Of a stretch of 64,000 nucleotides of DNA, positions 6,150 through 14,819 are shown piece by piece; position 1 is the first letter of the stretch; each line of letters begins with the position of its first letter. The stretch is from the NCBI GenBank assembly GCA_024696615.1, contig JAILGS010000072.1, positions 1 through 64,000 of the forward strand, read 5' to 3'. The notes under the pieces were generated by a model, which saw only the letters and a list, made by a program, of their open reading frames with translations, was not told the origin of the DNA and made no database searches. This stretch comes from Lachnospiraceae bacterium (GTDB taxonomy: Bacteria > Bacillota > Clostridia > Lachnospirales > Lachnospiraceae). A program made the translations under genes and the position numbers.

Positions 6150-8132
6150 ATGGCAAAGAGGAAGAGTAGTCGGCCATATAAAGATAGTGAATTGAATCAT
6201 GCAATGAGAGAAAAGCTATTAGTGACAGTGTTTATGATTGCGCTGGCATTAATAGCTCTTGCTGTGTATTTGACCTATATTAATTATAAGGACGGAGAAC
6301 GTTATTCGAAATATGTATTAGATAATCAGCAGTACGATAGTTCCTCCCTTCCATTTAAACGTGGAGATATTACCGATCGTAACGGAACAGTGCTTGCGTA
6401 TAGCTCCAAGGTGTATAATCTGATCTTGGATCCGAAAGTAGTATTAAGTTCGGAAAAATATAAGGATCCAACACTTAGTGCCCTGGCAGAATACTTTGCA
6501 CTGTCTCGTTCCGATTTGGAGGGACTTCTTGCGTCAAAACCGGATAGCCATTATGAGAAGTTATTAAAGGGTCTTACTCAGGATCAGATTTCAGAATTTA
6601 ACAAGATGTTAGAAGAATCGGAGGAAGCAATCTATATCCGTGGAATTTGGTTTGAGGAAGAATATGTAAGAAATTATCCTTTTGATACTTTGGCCTGTGA
6701 TGTGGTTGGATTTGCAAGTAGCGCATCTGTGGGAGAATTGGGATTAGAAAACTATTATAATGAAGAATTAACTGGTGTGAATGGTGTTTCCTATGGTTAT
6801 GTGGATAGTGACTTAAATCTGGAAAAGACCGTAAAGCCGGCAGTGGATGGTTATAATCTGGTTACTACCATTGATTATTCCGTACAGGCTGTGATCGAAG
6901 AGGATATCCGTGCTTTTAATGAGGAATTTGGTTCGGATAATACGGCTGTAATTGTTATGAATCCGAATAATGGAGAAATCATTGCAGAAGCTTCCTATCC
7001 AGTATTTGATTTAAATAATCCACGAGATATGACCAGTATCTATACTGTGGAAGAATTAAATGCCATGGATGATGAAACTATGTTAAATTCCCTGTATACC
7101 CTGTGGAATAATTACTGTGTCAGCAGTATTTTTGAACCAGGTTCTACCATGAAGCCTTTTACCGTGGGTGCAGCCTTAGAAGAAGGACTCGTTCATGATG
7201 GGGACACCTATATGTGTGATGGTAGCGAAAAAGTATTGGACATGACCATTAAGTGTCATAATATCTATGGTCATGGGGAATTGACCTTAGAGCAGACCAT
7301 TATGCAATCCTGTAATGATGCTTTGATGCAGATCGGTATGAAACTTGGGGCAGATCTTCTTGCGAAATATCAGGATATTTTTGGATTTGGTTATCGTACT
7401 TATGTGGATCTTCCAGGTGAGGATGCAGGTCTTACCTATGAAGCTTCGAAGATGGATGCTACGGACGTGGCAACCAATTCCTTTGGACAGAATATTGAAG
7501 TAAATATGCACCAGTTGGTTGCAGGATTCTGTTCCTTGGTAAATGGCGGATATTATTATCAGCCACATTTGGTAAAGCGTATTGAGACTAGTACGGGAGA
7601 AGTGGTGAAGACCATTCGCCCAACCTTGATTCGTCAGACCATTACCGAAGAAACCTCTGCGTTACTTCGTAAATATATGCAAAGCACTGTTGCAACTGGT
7701 ACAGGAAAGCGTGTTGCTGTGGAAGGCTATGATATCGGGGGTAAGACTGGTACGGCAGAGACCTGGGCCCTGGATGAAGATGGTAAGAATTTAGGATATC
7801 GTAGTATTACGGATTATGTAATTTCCTTTATTGGATTTGCTCCATGTGACGATCCTCAGTTTGTCATCTATGTTGTTATTGATAATCCACAGGTGGATGC
7901 GGTGGGTACTGCAATCCCCGTATGTGAATTGTCCCATACCATTATGGAAGATATTCTTCCGCTGATGAATGTGTATCCGGATTATACGGATCCGAATGCT
8001 ACTACGGAGGAAGGTACAACCACGGAGGCAACTACCGATGCAACCACCGAGGCAACTACCGAGGCTACCACAAAAGCAACTACGGAAGAAACTACCACGG
8101 CGAAAGAAACCGAAACAAAAAACAACAACTAG
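6150..8132 (+). CDS. Class B penicillin-binding protein (FtsI/PBP2B/SpoVD type)
   Basis: A 660-residue D,D-transpeptidase that cross-links septal peptidoglycan with FtsW. One membrane anchor lies near residues 24-45, followed by the class B dimerisation domain (RGDITDRNG). The catalytic motifs are STMK (nucleophile Ser332), SCN near 387 and KTGT at 532. The last 45 residues or so are a threonine/glutamate-rich repeat (TTEA/TTDA/TTKA) ending in Asn residues, and no PASTA domain is visible, unlike B. subtilis PBP2B or SpoVD. It lies between ftsL and ftsW. I cannot tell from sequence alone whether it serves vegetative division, sporulation, or both. Confidence 0.93.
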   Translation: MAKRKSSRPYKDSELNHAMREKLLVTVFMIALALIALAVYLTYINYKDGERYSKYVLDNQQYDSSSLPFKRGDITDRNGTVLAYSSKVYNLILDPKVVLSSEKYKDPTLSALAEYFALSRSDLEGLLASKPDSHYEKLLKGLTQDQISEFNKMLEESEEAIYIRGIWFEEEYVRNYPFDTLACDVVGFASSASVGELGLENYYNEELTGVNGVSYGYVDSDLNLEKTVKPAVDGYNLVTTIDYSVQAVIEEDIRAFNEEFGSDNTAVIVMNPNNGEIIAEASYPVFDLNNPRDMTSIYTVEELNAMDDETMLNSLYTLWNNYCVSSIFEPGSTMKPFTVGAALEEGLVHDGDTYMCDGSEKVLDMTIKCHNIYGHGELTLEQTIMQSCNDALMQIGMKLGADLLAKYQDIFGFGYRTYVDLPGEDAGLTYEASKMDATDVATNSFGQNIEVNMHQLVAGFCSLVNGGYYYQPHLVKRIETSTGEVVKTIRPTLIRQTITEETSALLRKYMQSTVATGTGKRVAVEGYDIGGKTGTAETWALDEDGKNLGYRSITDYVISFIGFAPCDDPQFVIYVVIDNPQVDAVGTAIPVCELSHTIMEDILPLMNVYPDYTDPNATTEEGTTTEATTDATTEATTEATTKATTEETTTAKETETKNNN

Positions 8133-8162
8133 CCATTAAGAGAATGTAAGGTGGGGAAGTTT

Positions 8163-9350
8163 ATGGCAAAGAATAGAAAAAGAAAAAGTAAAATTCGATT
8201 TATTCCGCAATATTATGATTACAGTCTTTTGGTTGCAATCCTGTTTCTACTTGCATTTGGTCTGGTAATCCTATATAGTACCAGTGCATATGAATCAAGA
8301 ATTAATTTCGGGGATTCGTCCTTTTATTTTGATCGACAGTTTTTATATACCTGTATAGGATTGGCAAGTATGCTTCTTGTGGCTCGTTTTGATTATCATA
8401 TCTATCTGAGATTTGCCAAGGTTGCATATGTGGTTTCCCTGATATTATGCCTTTTGGTACGTTTTAGTCCATTGGGTGTAACCCTTAATGGTTCTCGAAG
8501 ATGGCTTGGTTATGGAAATTTCTCCTTCCAGCCAGCGGAGCTTGCAAAGATTGCATTAATTATATTTATTGCATTTTTGGTGGTACAATATGGTTCTTTA
8601 GTGAAACAATTCGAATATACTTTTGTTATGCTATGCTATACACTTGTTCTTGGACTTGCTGTATATTGGTTAACGGATAATTTAAGTTCCGGTCTGTTAA
8701 TTATTGCCATTGGAATGATTATGTCATTTATTTCTTCCCCCAATTATAAGTGGTTTGCAATCGGTGCAGGTGTTGTTTTACTATTTATTATTGTCTATGT
8801 TTTCTTTTTAACTACTTTTGGTGAAATTACGGACACCACATCCTTCCGCAAAATTCGAATTATTGTATGGAGGGATCCAATTTCCTATAGTGATAGCTAT
8901 GGATATCAGACTTTACAAGGTCTTTATGCCATTGGCTCCGGAGGGTTATTTGGAAAGGGACTTGGAAATAGTATTCAAAAGAATGGATATATTCCAGAGG
9001 CACAGAACGATATGATCTTCTCCATTGTATGTGAGGAACTTGGATTATTTGGTGCTATTTGTCTCATCTTTTTATTTGGTTTTCTGATTTGGAGATTATA
9101 TTTAATTGCCAGCAATGCTCCGGATCTTTTTGGTTCTATGATTGCTATTGGAATTATGGCCCACGTTGCGGTACAGGTTATCTTTAATATTGCCGTGGTT
9201 ACCAATGTACTTCCGAATACGGGAGTAACCTTACCATTCATAAGTTATGGTGGTACTTCGGTTATTATTCTTCTGGCGGAGATGGGCATTGGATTAAATA
9301 TTTCCAGTAAAATCAGAAAAAAGAAAGAAGAAACAGAAGAAGCGTTATAA
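8163..9350 (+). CDS. ftsW: SEDS-family peptidoglycan glycosyltransferase FtsW
   Basis: A polytopic membrane protein of about 10 helices that polymerises lipid II into glycan strands at the septum, working with the class B PBP just upstream. Family hallmarks are LNGSRRWLGYG..SFQPAELAK in the middle and the C-terminal GGTSVIILLAEMGIGLNIS. I chose ATG 8163 (395 residues) because AAGGTGGGG lies just upstream of it; a GTG at 8151 would lie inside that ribosome binding site. SpoVE or RodA are alternatives by sequence, but the neighbourhood favours FtsW. Confidence 0.92.
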   Translation: MAKNRKRKSKIRFIPQYYDYSLLVAILFLLAFGLVILYSTSAYESRINFGDSSFYFDRQFLYTCIGLASMLLVARFDYHIYLRFAKVAYVVSLILCLLVRFSPLGVTLNGSRRWLGYGNFSFQPAELAKIALIIFIAFLVVQYGSLVKQFEYTFVMLCYTLVLGLAVYWLTDNLSSGLLIIAIGMIMSFISSPNYKWFAIGAGVVLLFIIVYVFFLTTFGEITDTTSFRKIRIIVWRDPISYSDSYGYQTLQGLYAIGSGGLFGKGLGNSIQKNGYIPEAQNDMIFSIVCEELGLFGAICLIFLFGFLIWRLYLIASNAPDLFGSMIAIGIMAHVAVQVIFNIAVVTNVLPNTGVTLPFISYGGTSVIILLAEMGIGLNISSKIRKKKEETEEAL

Positions 9351-9380
9351 TTGCTTTCTGACAGGTTGCGAGGTGATCAG

Positions 9381-10109
9381 TTGTTTGACCGATTTGGATT
9401 ATCCAATAAGGCCTTCATAGCGATTATTGTAATTGTAATCAGTGGTATTATACTTGTACTTTCCACGGGCTTTCGAACCACGGAGATTGTATATGAAGGA
9501 AATACCCGGTATACGGACGAAGAATTAACCAATTATATCTTTGGTGGAAAATATAATGTGAATACTTTGATTTATTATTTTCACACCAGTAAGAAGGATA
9601 AGGTGATTATTCCCTTTGTTGAAGATTATGAAGTGGAAGTGGAATGGCCCAATCGTCTAAAAATTACTGTATATGAAAAGAGTATTATTGGATATATCAA
9701 TTATATGGGATATCATCTGTACTTCGATCATGATGGAGTGGTGGTGGATAGTTCCCAGGAATTAATTGAGGGAATTCCTCAAGTGGACGGAATTAATTAT
9801 ACGAATGTGGTACTTCACCAAAAATTAGAAGTGGAGGACGATTCCGTATTTGAGATTCTAAAGGATCTGGTACAGCTTTGCGAGAAGTATTCCTTGCAGG
9901 TGGATCGGGTTTATATTAGTTCTAATTATGATCTGACAATTTATATTGATAAGATTACCATCTTGCTTGGTAGTCCCAATAGTTTGTCCGAGAAAATGTA
10001 TGAATTAGACCAAATGAAGGACAATTTTGTTAATTTGTCCGGAACATTGCATATGGAGAATTTTTCCGAGGATACACATTCCATTATCTTTAAGAAAGAT
10101 AATGAATAA
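9381..10109 (+). CDS. ftsQ: Cell division protein FtsQ/DivIB
   Basis: A bitopic membrane protein with a short cytoplasmic end and a membrane helix at about residues 12-33. A POTRA domain starts near TEIVYEGNTRYTDEELTNYI, followed by the beta domain. It joins FtsL at the septum and controls the FtsW-PBP pair. The TTG at 9381 is preferred (242 residues) because GAGGTGAT lies just upstream; an earlier TTG at 9351 has no such site. It is separated from ftsZ by a new promoter. Confidence 0.85.
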   Translation: MFDRFGLSNKAFIAIIVIVISGIILVLSTGFRTTEIVYEGNTRYTDEELTNYIFGGKYNVNTLIYYFHTSKKDKVIIPFVEDYEVEVEWPNRLKITVYEKSIIGYINYMGYHLYFDHDGVVVDSSQELIEGIPQVDGINYTNVVLHQKLEVEDDSVFEILKDLVQLCEKYSLQVDRVYISSNYDLTIYIDKITILLGSPNSLSEKMYELDQMKDNFVNLSGTLHMENFSEDTHSIIFKKDNE

Positions 10110-10140
10110 GGAAAAGTTAAAACATAATTTAAGAAAAATA

Positions 10141-10169
10141 TTGATATTTTCTTAAAAATTTTATATTAT
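10141..10169 (+). promoter_or_regulatory. Promoter of ftsZ
   Basis: TTGATA (10141-10146), 17 bases, TATTAT (10164-10169), about 50 bases before the ftsZ start codon. This fits separate expression of ftsZ from the wall-synthesis genes upstream. Confidence 0.6.
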
Positions 10170-10217
10170 ATATGATAAGTGTTATTATAAGGCTCATTAT
10201 TAAGGAGGGACCGAACC

Positions 10218-11540
10218 TTGTTAGAAATAAAAACAACGGAATCCGAAGCAGCAGCACGTATTATCGTCGTAGGCGTAGGTGGTGCTGGTAACAATGCAGT
10301 GAATCGAATGGTAGAGGAGAATATTGGTGGTGTTGAATTCATTGCTATGAATACTGATCATCAGGTATTAAATACCTCTAAGGCTCCAACACAGATCCAG
10401 CTTGGTGAGAAGCTTACCAAGGGACTTGGAGCAGGCGCTCAGCCAGAAGTTGGTGAGAAAGCTGCAGAAGAGAGTATTGAAGATATTAAGCAGGCATTGA
10501 GCGGTGCAGATATGGTATTCGTTACCTGTGGTATGGGTGGTGGTACCGGTACCGGTGCAGCTCCTGTGGTAGCAAGAGTAGCGAAGGATCTTGGTATTCT
10601 TACTGTTGGTGTTGTAACCAAGCCTTTCCGTTTTGAAGGTAAGACCCGTCTTGAGAATGCAATGCAGGGTATTGAGAAGTTAAAGGAAAGTGTTGATACC
10701 ATTATTATCATTCCTAATGATAAGATTCTTGAAGTGATTGATCGTAAGACATCCATGAGCGATGCATTAAAGAAGGCGGATGAAGTTCTTCAGCAGGGTG
10801 TTCAGGGTATTACCGATCTGATTAATATTGAAGGTGTAATTAACTTAGACTTTGCAGATGTACGTACATCCATGGCTAACAAAGGTGTGGCACATCTTGG
10901 TATCGGTACTGCTACCGGTGAGAACAAAGCAATTGAAGCAATTAAGCAGGCTGTTTCCAGTCCTCTTCTTGAGACAACCATCGATGGTGCAACCAATGTC
11001 ATCTTAAATATTACTGGTGATATCGGAATGGTGGAAGCAGTAGAAGCTGGTGATTATTTACAGGAATTAGTTGGCGAAGGTGCCAATGTAATCTTTGGTG
11101 CAATGGAAGACTCCAGTGTTCCGGATGCATGTGTGATTACCGTAATTGCAACTGGTGTGAACGATGGTTCTGCTCCAGTTCAGACCAATCCTATGGCAGG
11201 TTTTGGATATCGTCCAAGCCAGAATGCAGGCGTTCGTCCAGGAGTTGCCAGTGCATCGCCAATGGGAACTGGTTTTGCTCAGACAGCTCGTCCACAGGCA
11301 ACTGGTGCCGCTGGATTTGGTCAGGCAGTTCGTCCACAGGCAGCTGCTGCAACTGGATTTAGCCAGGCTGCTCGTCCGGTAGGACAGCCAGTGAATGCAG
11401 GCCAGGTTGCTCGTCCAGCAGGACAGCCAATGACTAATCCTAACTTTGCTGCGCAGAATGCTCAGGCAGCACAGGTTGCACAGCCTCGTCAGACTGTTAA
11501 GGAACGTGGAATTAATATTCCAGATTTCTTAAAGAAATAG
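10218..11540 (+). CDS. ftsZ: Cell division protein FtsZ
   Basis: A tubulin-like GTPase that polymerises into the Z-ring. The 440-residue protein has the tubulin signature GGGTGTG at about residues 107-113, NTDHQVL and the T7 region ([12 protein letters not shown]). The start codon is TTG with AAGGAGGG upstream. After about residue 318 comes a disordered Ala/Gln/Pro/Arg-rich linker made of imperfect repeats of the form GF-Q-RPQA. It ends in the conserved tail [12 protein letters not shown], which binds FtsA/SepF-type anchors. No ftsA lies upstream. A terminator follows. Confidence 0.98.
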   Translation: MLEIKTTESEAAARIIVVGVGGAGNNAVNRMVEENIGGVEFIAMNTDHQVLNTSKAPTQIQLGEKLTKGLGAGAQPEVGEKAAEESIEDIKQALSGADMVFVTCGMGGGTGTGAAPVVARVAKDLGILTVGVVTKPFRFEGKTRLENAMQGIEKLKESVDTIIIIPNDKILEVIDRKTSMSDALKKADEVLQQGVQGITDLINIEGVINLDFADVRTSMANKGVAHLGIGTATGENKAIEAIKQAVSSPLLETTIDGATNVILNITGDIGMVEAVEAGDYLQELVGEGANVIFGAMEDSSVPDACVITVIATGVNDGSAPVQTNPMAGFGYRPSQNAGVRPGVASASPMGTGFAQTARPQATGAAGFGQAVRPQAAAATGFSQAARPVGQPVNAGQVARPAGQPMTNPNFAAQNAQAAQVAQPRQTVKERGINIPDFLKK

Positions 11541-11564
11541 GATCATATGTATCGATGAGAATAA

Positions 11565-11599
11565 GGCGGTGTAGAACAATTCTATGCCGTCTTTTTTTT
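11565..11599 (+). terminator. Terminator after ftsZ
   Basis: A 12-bp stem with G-U pairs (11565-11576 with 11580-11591), 3-base loop and eight T. Confidence 0.8.
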
Positions 11600-11636
11600 A
11601 GAAAGGAATATAACAAAATACTATTGGAGGTTTAGT

Positions 11637-12086
11637 ATGAAGTGTCCATTTTGTGGGAATGAAGACACTGGTGTAGTTGACACCAGACCAGTGGAGGATA
11701 ATAATTCCATCCGTCGTAGACGTGAATGCCCTGCTTGTAAGAAGCGTTTCACAACCTACGAGAAGATTGAAATGATTTCTCTCATTGTAATTAAGAAGGA
11801 TGACAAGAGAGAGCCTTATGATCGTCGTAAGATTGAAGCAGGTATTCTTCGTTCCTGCTACAAGTGTCCAGTATCCGTTGCAGAGATCAACAAGATTGTG
11901 GATGAAGTGGAAGCGGCCGTATTCTCTTTAGGAGAGCGTGAAGTTCCAACCTCAAAGATTGGTGAAATCGTTATGATGAAATTAAAGGAAGTGGATGCCG
12001 TAGCTTATGTGCGTTTTGCTTCCGTATATCGTGAATTCAAGGATGTTGGAACATTCATGGATGAGTTAAAGAAGTTTTTGGAGTAG
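11637..12086 (+). CDS. nrdR: Transcriptional repressor NrdR
   Basis: A 149-residue regulator of ribonucleotide reductase genes. The N-terminal zinc ribbon has CPFCG at residues 3-7 and CPACKKRF at about 32-39. The rest is the ATP-cone that senses ATP/dATP (VIKKDDKREPYDRRKI onward), ending in VYREFKDVGTFMDEL. The length is typical. TTGGAGG precedes the ATG. It is followed by yqeG after two bases and is probably cotranscribed with yqeG and aroK. No nrd gene is in this window. Confidence 0.97.
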   Translation: MKCPFCGNEDTGVVDTRPVEDNNSIRRRRECPACKKRFTTYEKIEMISLIVIKKDDKREPYDRRKIEAGILRSCYKCPVSVAEINKIVDEVEAAVFSLGEREVPTSKIGEIVMMKLKEVDAVAYVRFASVYREFKDVGTFMDELKKFLE

Positions 12087-12088
12087 TT

Positions 12089-12607
12089 ATGGCCAATGTG
12101 TTTTATCCCGATGCTTTGAAGGACAGCATTCATCAGATTGATTTTCAGAAATTATATGATCAGGGCTATCGGGGAATTCTTTTTGACATTGATAATACCT
12201 TAGTGGAGCATGGAGCTCCAGCCACACCGGAGATTATTCAGTTCTTTGAGAATTTACGTAGGATTGGTTTAAAGTCCTGTGTGATTTCCAATAATAAAGA
12301 ACCAAGAGTGAAAAGTTTTGCGGATGCCGTGGGATGTGAATATGTTTTTAAAGCGAATAAGCCCATGAAACGTGGATATTTAAAGGGCATGGAATATATG
12401 GAAACCACGGTGTGGAATACGGTTTTTGTAGGGGATCAGCTTTTTACGGATGTATGGGGGGCTAAAAGAGTTGGAATCGTAAGTATTTTAACGAAACCCA
12501 TTAATCCTAAAGAAGAGATCCAGATTGTGTTAAAGCGTTTTTTAGAATATCCTATTCTATTATGTTATCAGCGATATCGGAAAAGGCATAAGGAGACATT
12601 ATTATGA
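12089..12607 (+). CDS. yqeG: YqeG family HAD-IIIA phosphatase
   Basis: A 172-residue HAD hydrolase. Motif I FDIDNTLVEHG (about residues 32-42) provides the nucleophile Asp. Motif II is CVISNN, and VFVGDQLFTDVWGAKRVG is the acidic motif IV. In many Firmicutes yqeG lies beside aroE and other shikimate or ribosome-assembly genes; here aroK overlaps its end by four bases (ATGA). The B. subtilis YqeG family is annotated as a phosphatase; the substrate here is unknown. Confidence 0.92.
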   Translation: MANVFYPDALKDSIHQIDFQKLYDQGYRGILFDIDNTLVEHGAPATPEIIQFFENLRRIGLKSCVISNNKEPRVKSFADAVGCEYVFKANKPMKRGYLKGMEYMETTVWNTVFVGDQLFTDVWGAKRVGIVSILTKPINPKEEIQIVLKRFLEYPILLCYQRYRKRHKETLL

Positions 12608-13146
12608 ATATTGTACTGATTGGTTTTATGGGTTCCGGTAAGACAACATTTGGACAGTGGTTGGCGGATAAACAAGCCATGAATTTAGTGGATACGGATG
12701 AATTTATTGAAGCCTTAGAAGGGCGTAGCGTGAAGGAGATCTTTGCCATGGAGGGGGAAGGATATTTTCGTTCCCTTGAAACGGAAACCTTAAAGATGCT
12801 TCTTGGTCGCAGTGATCAGGACCCTGAGCGAAAGAAGATGTTAAAAGAATCCAGTGTGATTTCGGTGGGTGGTGGACTTCCCATGACTCCTGAAAATCAG
12901 CCCATGTTACAGGAACTGGGAAAGATTGTATTTTTAGCCGCATCCAAAGAGGAACTGGTTCGACGACTTTCCAACGATACTTCCAGACCACTTCTTGCAG
13001 GACATGACTTAGCACAGCGGATTGAAGAATTGATTGCCCTTCGCAATGATACCTATGAAGATTTATGTGATATTATTGTGGAGACGGATGGAAAAAGTAT
13101 GAATGATCTTTGGAAGGAGATCTTCGATGAATTTGCCAAGGCTTAG
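12604..13146 (+). CDS. aroK: Shikimate kinase
   Basis: Phosphorylates shikimate with ATP to shikimate-3-phosphate on the way to chorismate. The P-loop GFMGSGKTT is at residues 7-15, the shikimate-binding DTDEFIE near 30 with the following EGYFRSLE, and GGGLPMTPEN near 92-100 is the substrate-binding Gly-rich motif. At 180 residues it is a normal length. Its start overlaps yqeG; its last codons and TAG lie within a terminator stem. aroE is found 790 bases further on, past efp. Confidence 0.95.
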   Translation: MNIVLIGFMGSGKTTFGQWLADKQAMNLVDTDEFIEALEGRSVKEIFAMEGEGYFRSLETETLKMLLGRSDQDPERKKMLKESSVISVGGGLPMTPENQPMLQELGKIVFLAASKEELVRRLSNDTSRPLLAGHDLAQRIEELIALRNDTYEDLCDIIVETDGKSMNDLWKEIFDEFAKA

Positions 13147-13162
13147 ACCTTGGCAATTTTTT
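13135..13162 (+). terminator. Terminator overlapping the aroK stop codon
   Basis: A perfect 7-bp stem GCCAAGG/CCTTGGC (13135-13141, 13148-13154) with TAG of aroK in the loop, then AATTTTTT. Confidence 0.7.
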
Positions 13163-13163
13163 G

Positions 13164-13192
13164 TTGCAAAAAATTATGACATAGGATACAAT
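13164..13192 (+). promoter_or_regulatory. Promoter of efp
   Basis: TTGCAA (13164-13169), 17 bases, TACAAT (13187-13192), immediately after the aroK terminator. Confidence 0.65.
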
Positions 13193-13225
13193 AAATTTTG
13201 AGATTTTTTAAGGAGGTATCATTTA

Positions 13226-13783
13226 ATGGTACAAGCAGGTGATTTTAAGAACGGACTCACAGTAGAATACGAAGGAAAGGTTTGTACAATTATCGAATTC
13301 CAGCATGTTAAGCCTGGTAAGGGTTCACCTTTCGTACGTACAAAGTTAAAGGACATCAAGAATGGTGGTGTTGTTGAAACAACATTTGCACCAACCGATA
13401 AGCTTCCTACAGCTATGATTGAAACTACAGAATATCAGTATTCTTATAAGGATGGTAATCTTTTTGTATTTATGGATAACAACACCTTTGAGCAGGTTAT
13501 GGTATCCGAGGATGATGTAAAGGATTCCATGAAGTTTGTTAAGGAAGGCGAGAATGTAAAGCTTCGTTCCCACAATGGACAGGTATTTGCAATTGAGCCA
13601 CCAATTTCTGTAGAACTTGTAGTTACAGATACTGAGCCAGGTGTTAAGGGTAATACTGCAACAGGTGCTACCAAGCCAGCAATCGTTGAGACCGGTGCAC
13701 AGGTTAAGGTTCCTTTATTCGTTAACCAGGGCGATATTATTCGTATTGATACTAGAACTGGAGAGTATTCTTCTCGAGTTTAA
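13226..13783 (+). CDS. efp: Translation elongation factor P
   Basis: A 185-residue EF-P that rescues ribosomes stalled at polyproline. It shows the KOW-like N-terminal domain ([15 protein letters not shown]) and the conserved loop [14 protein letters not shown], whose lysine is the usual modification site (K32 by count). Two OB-fold domains end in [14 protein letters not shown]. No epmA or epmB neighbours are present. It has its own promoter and terminator. The strong AAGGAGG and lysine codons dominated by AAG suggest high expression. Confidence 0.98.
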   Translation: MVQAGDFKNGLTVEYEGKVCTIIEFQHVKPGKGSPFVRTKLKDIKNGGVVETTFAPTDKLPTAMIETTEYQYSYKDGNLFVFMDNNTFEQVMVSEDDVKDSMKFVKEGENVKLRSHNGQVFAIEPPISVELVVTDTEPGVKGNTATGATKPAIVETGAQVKVPLFVNQGDIIRIDTRTGEYSSRV

Positions 13784-13822
13784 TCTTTTTTTGGAAATTA
13801 TGGATTTCTTAAGGGAAATTTT

Positions 13823-13851
13823 AGGACTGCCTTTTTGGGCGGTCCTTTTTT
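13823..13851 (+). terminator. Terminator after efp
   Basis: Stem AGGACTGCC (13823-13831) with GGCGGTCCT (13838-13846), 6-base loop, run of T. Confidence 0.8.
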
Positions 13852-13934
13852 CTTGGGTTTTTTTAGGGGAAATATGATACAATATACTGTGTTAGTGTGG
13901 ATATTACAAGAATAGATACATACGGGAGGAAATC

Positions 13935-14804
13935 ATGAATATTGATGCAACAACGAAATTATGTGGGTTAATTGGAAATCCAGTAAAGCATTCCTGTTCC
14001 CCATTAATTCATAATACAATTTCTCAGATGATTGGAAATAATATGGCCTATGTGACTTTCTGTGTCAGCGAAGAGGGCGTGGGCAAGGCCGTAGAAGGTG
14101 CAAGAGCCCTGGGGATTCTTGGAATGAATGTGACCGTTCCTCATAAGAGTGCGGTGATCCCTTATCTTAAAGAGATTGATCCTTTGGCACAAAAAATCGG
14201 TGCTGTGAATACCCTGGTTAGTGTGGAAGGTGGCTATAAGGGTTATAATACGGATATTTTAGGACTAAAGCGGGCCTTACTTCGCAATTCCATTACCTTA
14301 AAGGATCAGGAAGTGATCATTCTTGGGGCGGGTGGTGCTTCGAGAGCGATTAATGTGCTTTGTGCCCAGGAAGGAGCGAAGGCAGTTTATCTTCTGAATC
14401 GTACCTTGGATAAGGCCAAAGCCATTGCAGAATCAGTGAATCAGGCCTACGAAAGAGACGTGATTCATCCCATGATGCTTTCCGAATATGAGAAACTTTC
14501 CGGATCCAATTATATCTGTATTCAGACTTCAAGTGTGGGACTTGCTCCCAATGTGAATGAAGTGATTATTGATGATGGGAAATTTTATGAAAAACTGGCT
14601 GTGGGTGTGGATATTATCTATAATCCTGCCACCACTGCCTTTATGAAGAAATGCCAGGCTGTTGGAAAGCCGGCTATGAATGGACTTTCCATGCTTCTAT
14701 ACCAGGGTGTGGAAGCATATGAGTTATGGAATCAATGCAAGGTTTCGGATGAGATCACGGATAAGGTATATGAGATCCTGAAATTACATTTGCAGGTGAA
14801 ATAG
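13935..14804 (+). CDS. aroE: Shikimate dehydrogenase
   Basis: Reduces 3-dehydroshikimate to shikimate with NADPH. The 289-residue protein shows the substrate motif GNPVKHSCSP (about 15-24), NVTVPHK near 62-68 with the catalytic lysine, the NADP-binding GAGGASRAI (about 130-138) and NRTLDKAK. GGGAGGAAATC precedes the ATG. The downstream glycosidase gene starts 15 bases after the stop and may be cotranscribed. The quinate/shikimate-type paralogue YdiB cannot be fully excluded. Confidence 0.94.
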   Translation: MNIDATTKLCGLIGNPVKHSCSPLIHNTISQMIGNNMAYVTFCVSEEGVGKAVEGARALGILGMNVTVPHKSAVIPYLKEIDPLAQKIGAVNTLVSVEGGYKGYNTDILGLKRALLRNSITLKDQEVIILGAGGASRAINVLCAQEGAKAVYLLNRTLDKAKAIAESVNQAYERDVIHPMMLSEYEKLSGSNYICIQTSSVGLAPNVNEVIIDDGKFYEKLAVGVDIIYNPATTAFMKKCQAVGKPAMNGLSMLLYQGVEAYELWNQCKVSDEITDKVYEILKLHLQVK

Positions 14805-14819
14805 ATGGGGGGCGTTCTT

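Noticed and set aside
7995..8125. ACTACCGAGGC-like repeats, considered as a CRISPR or satellite array
   Set aside because: The repeats are in frame and encode the Thr/Glu tail of the PBP; spacing is not CRISPR-like.
11129..11382. Open frames antisense or out of frame within the ftsZ linker
   Set aside because: They arise from the repeated Ala/Gln/Pro coding DNA of FtsZ and have no start signals.
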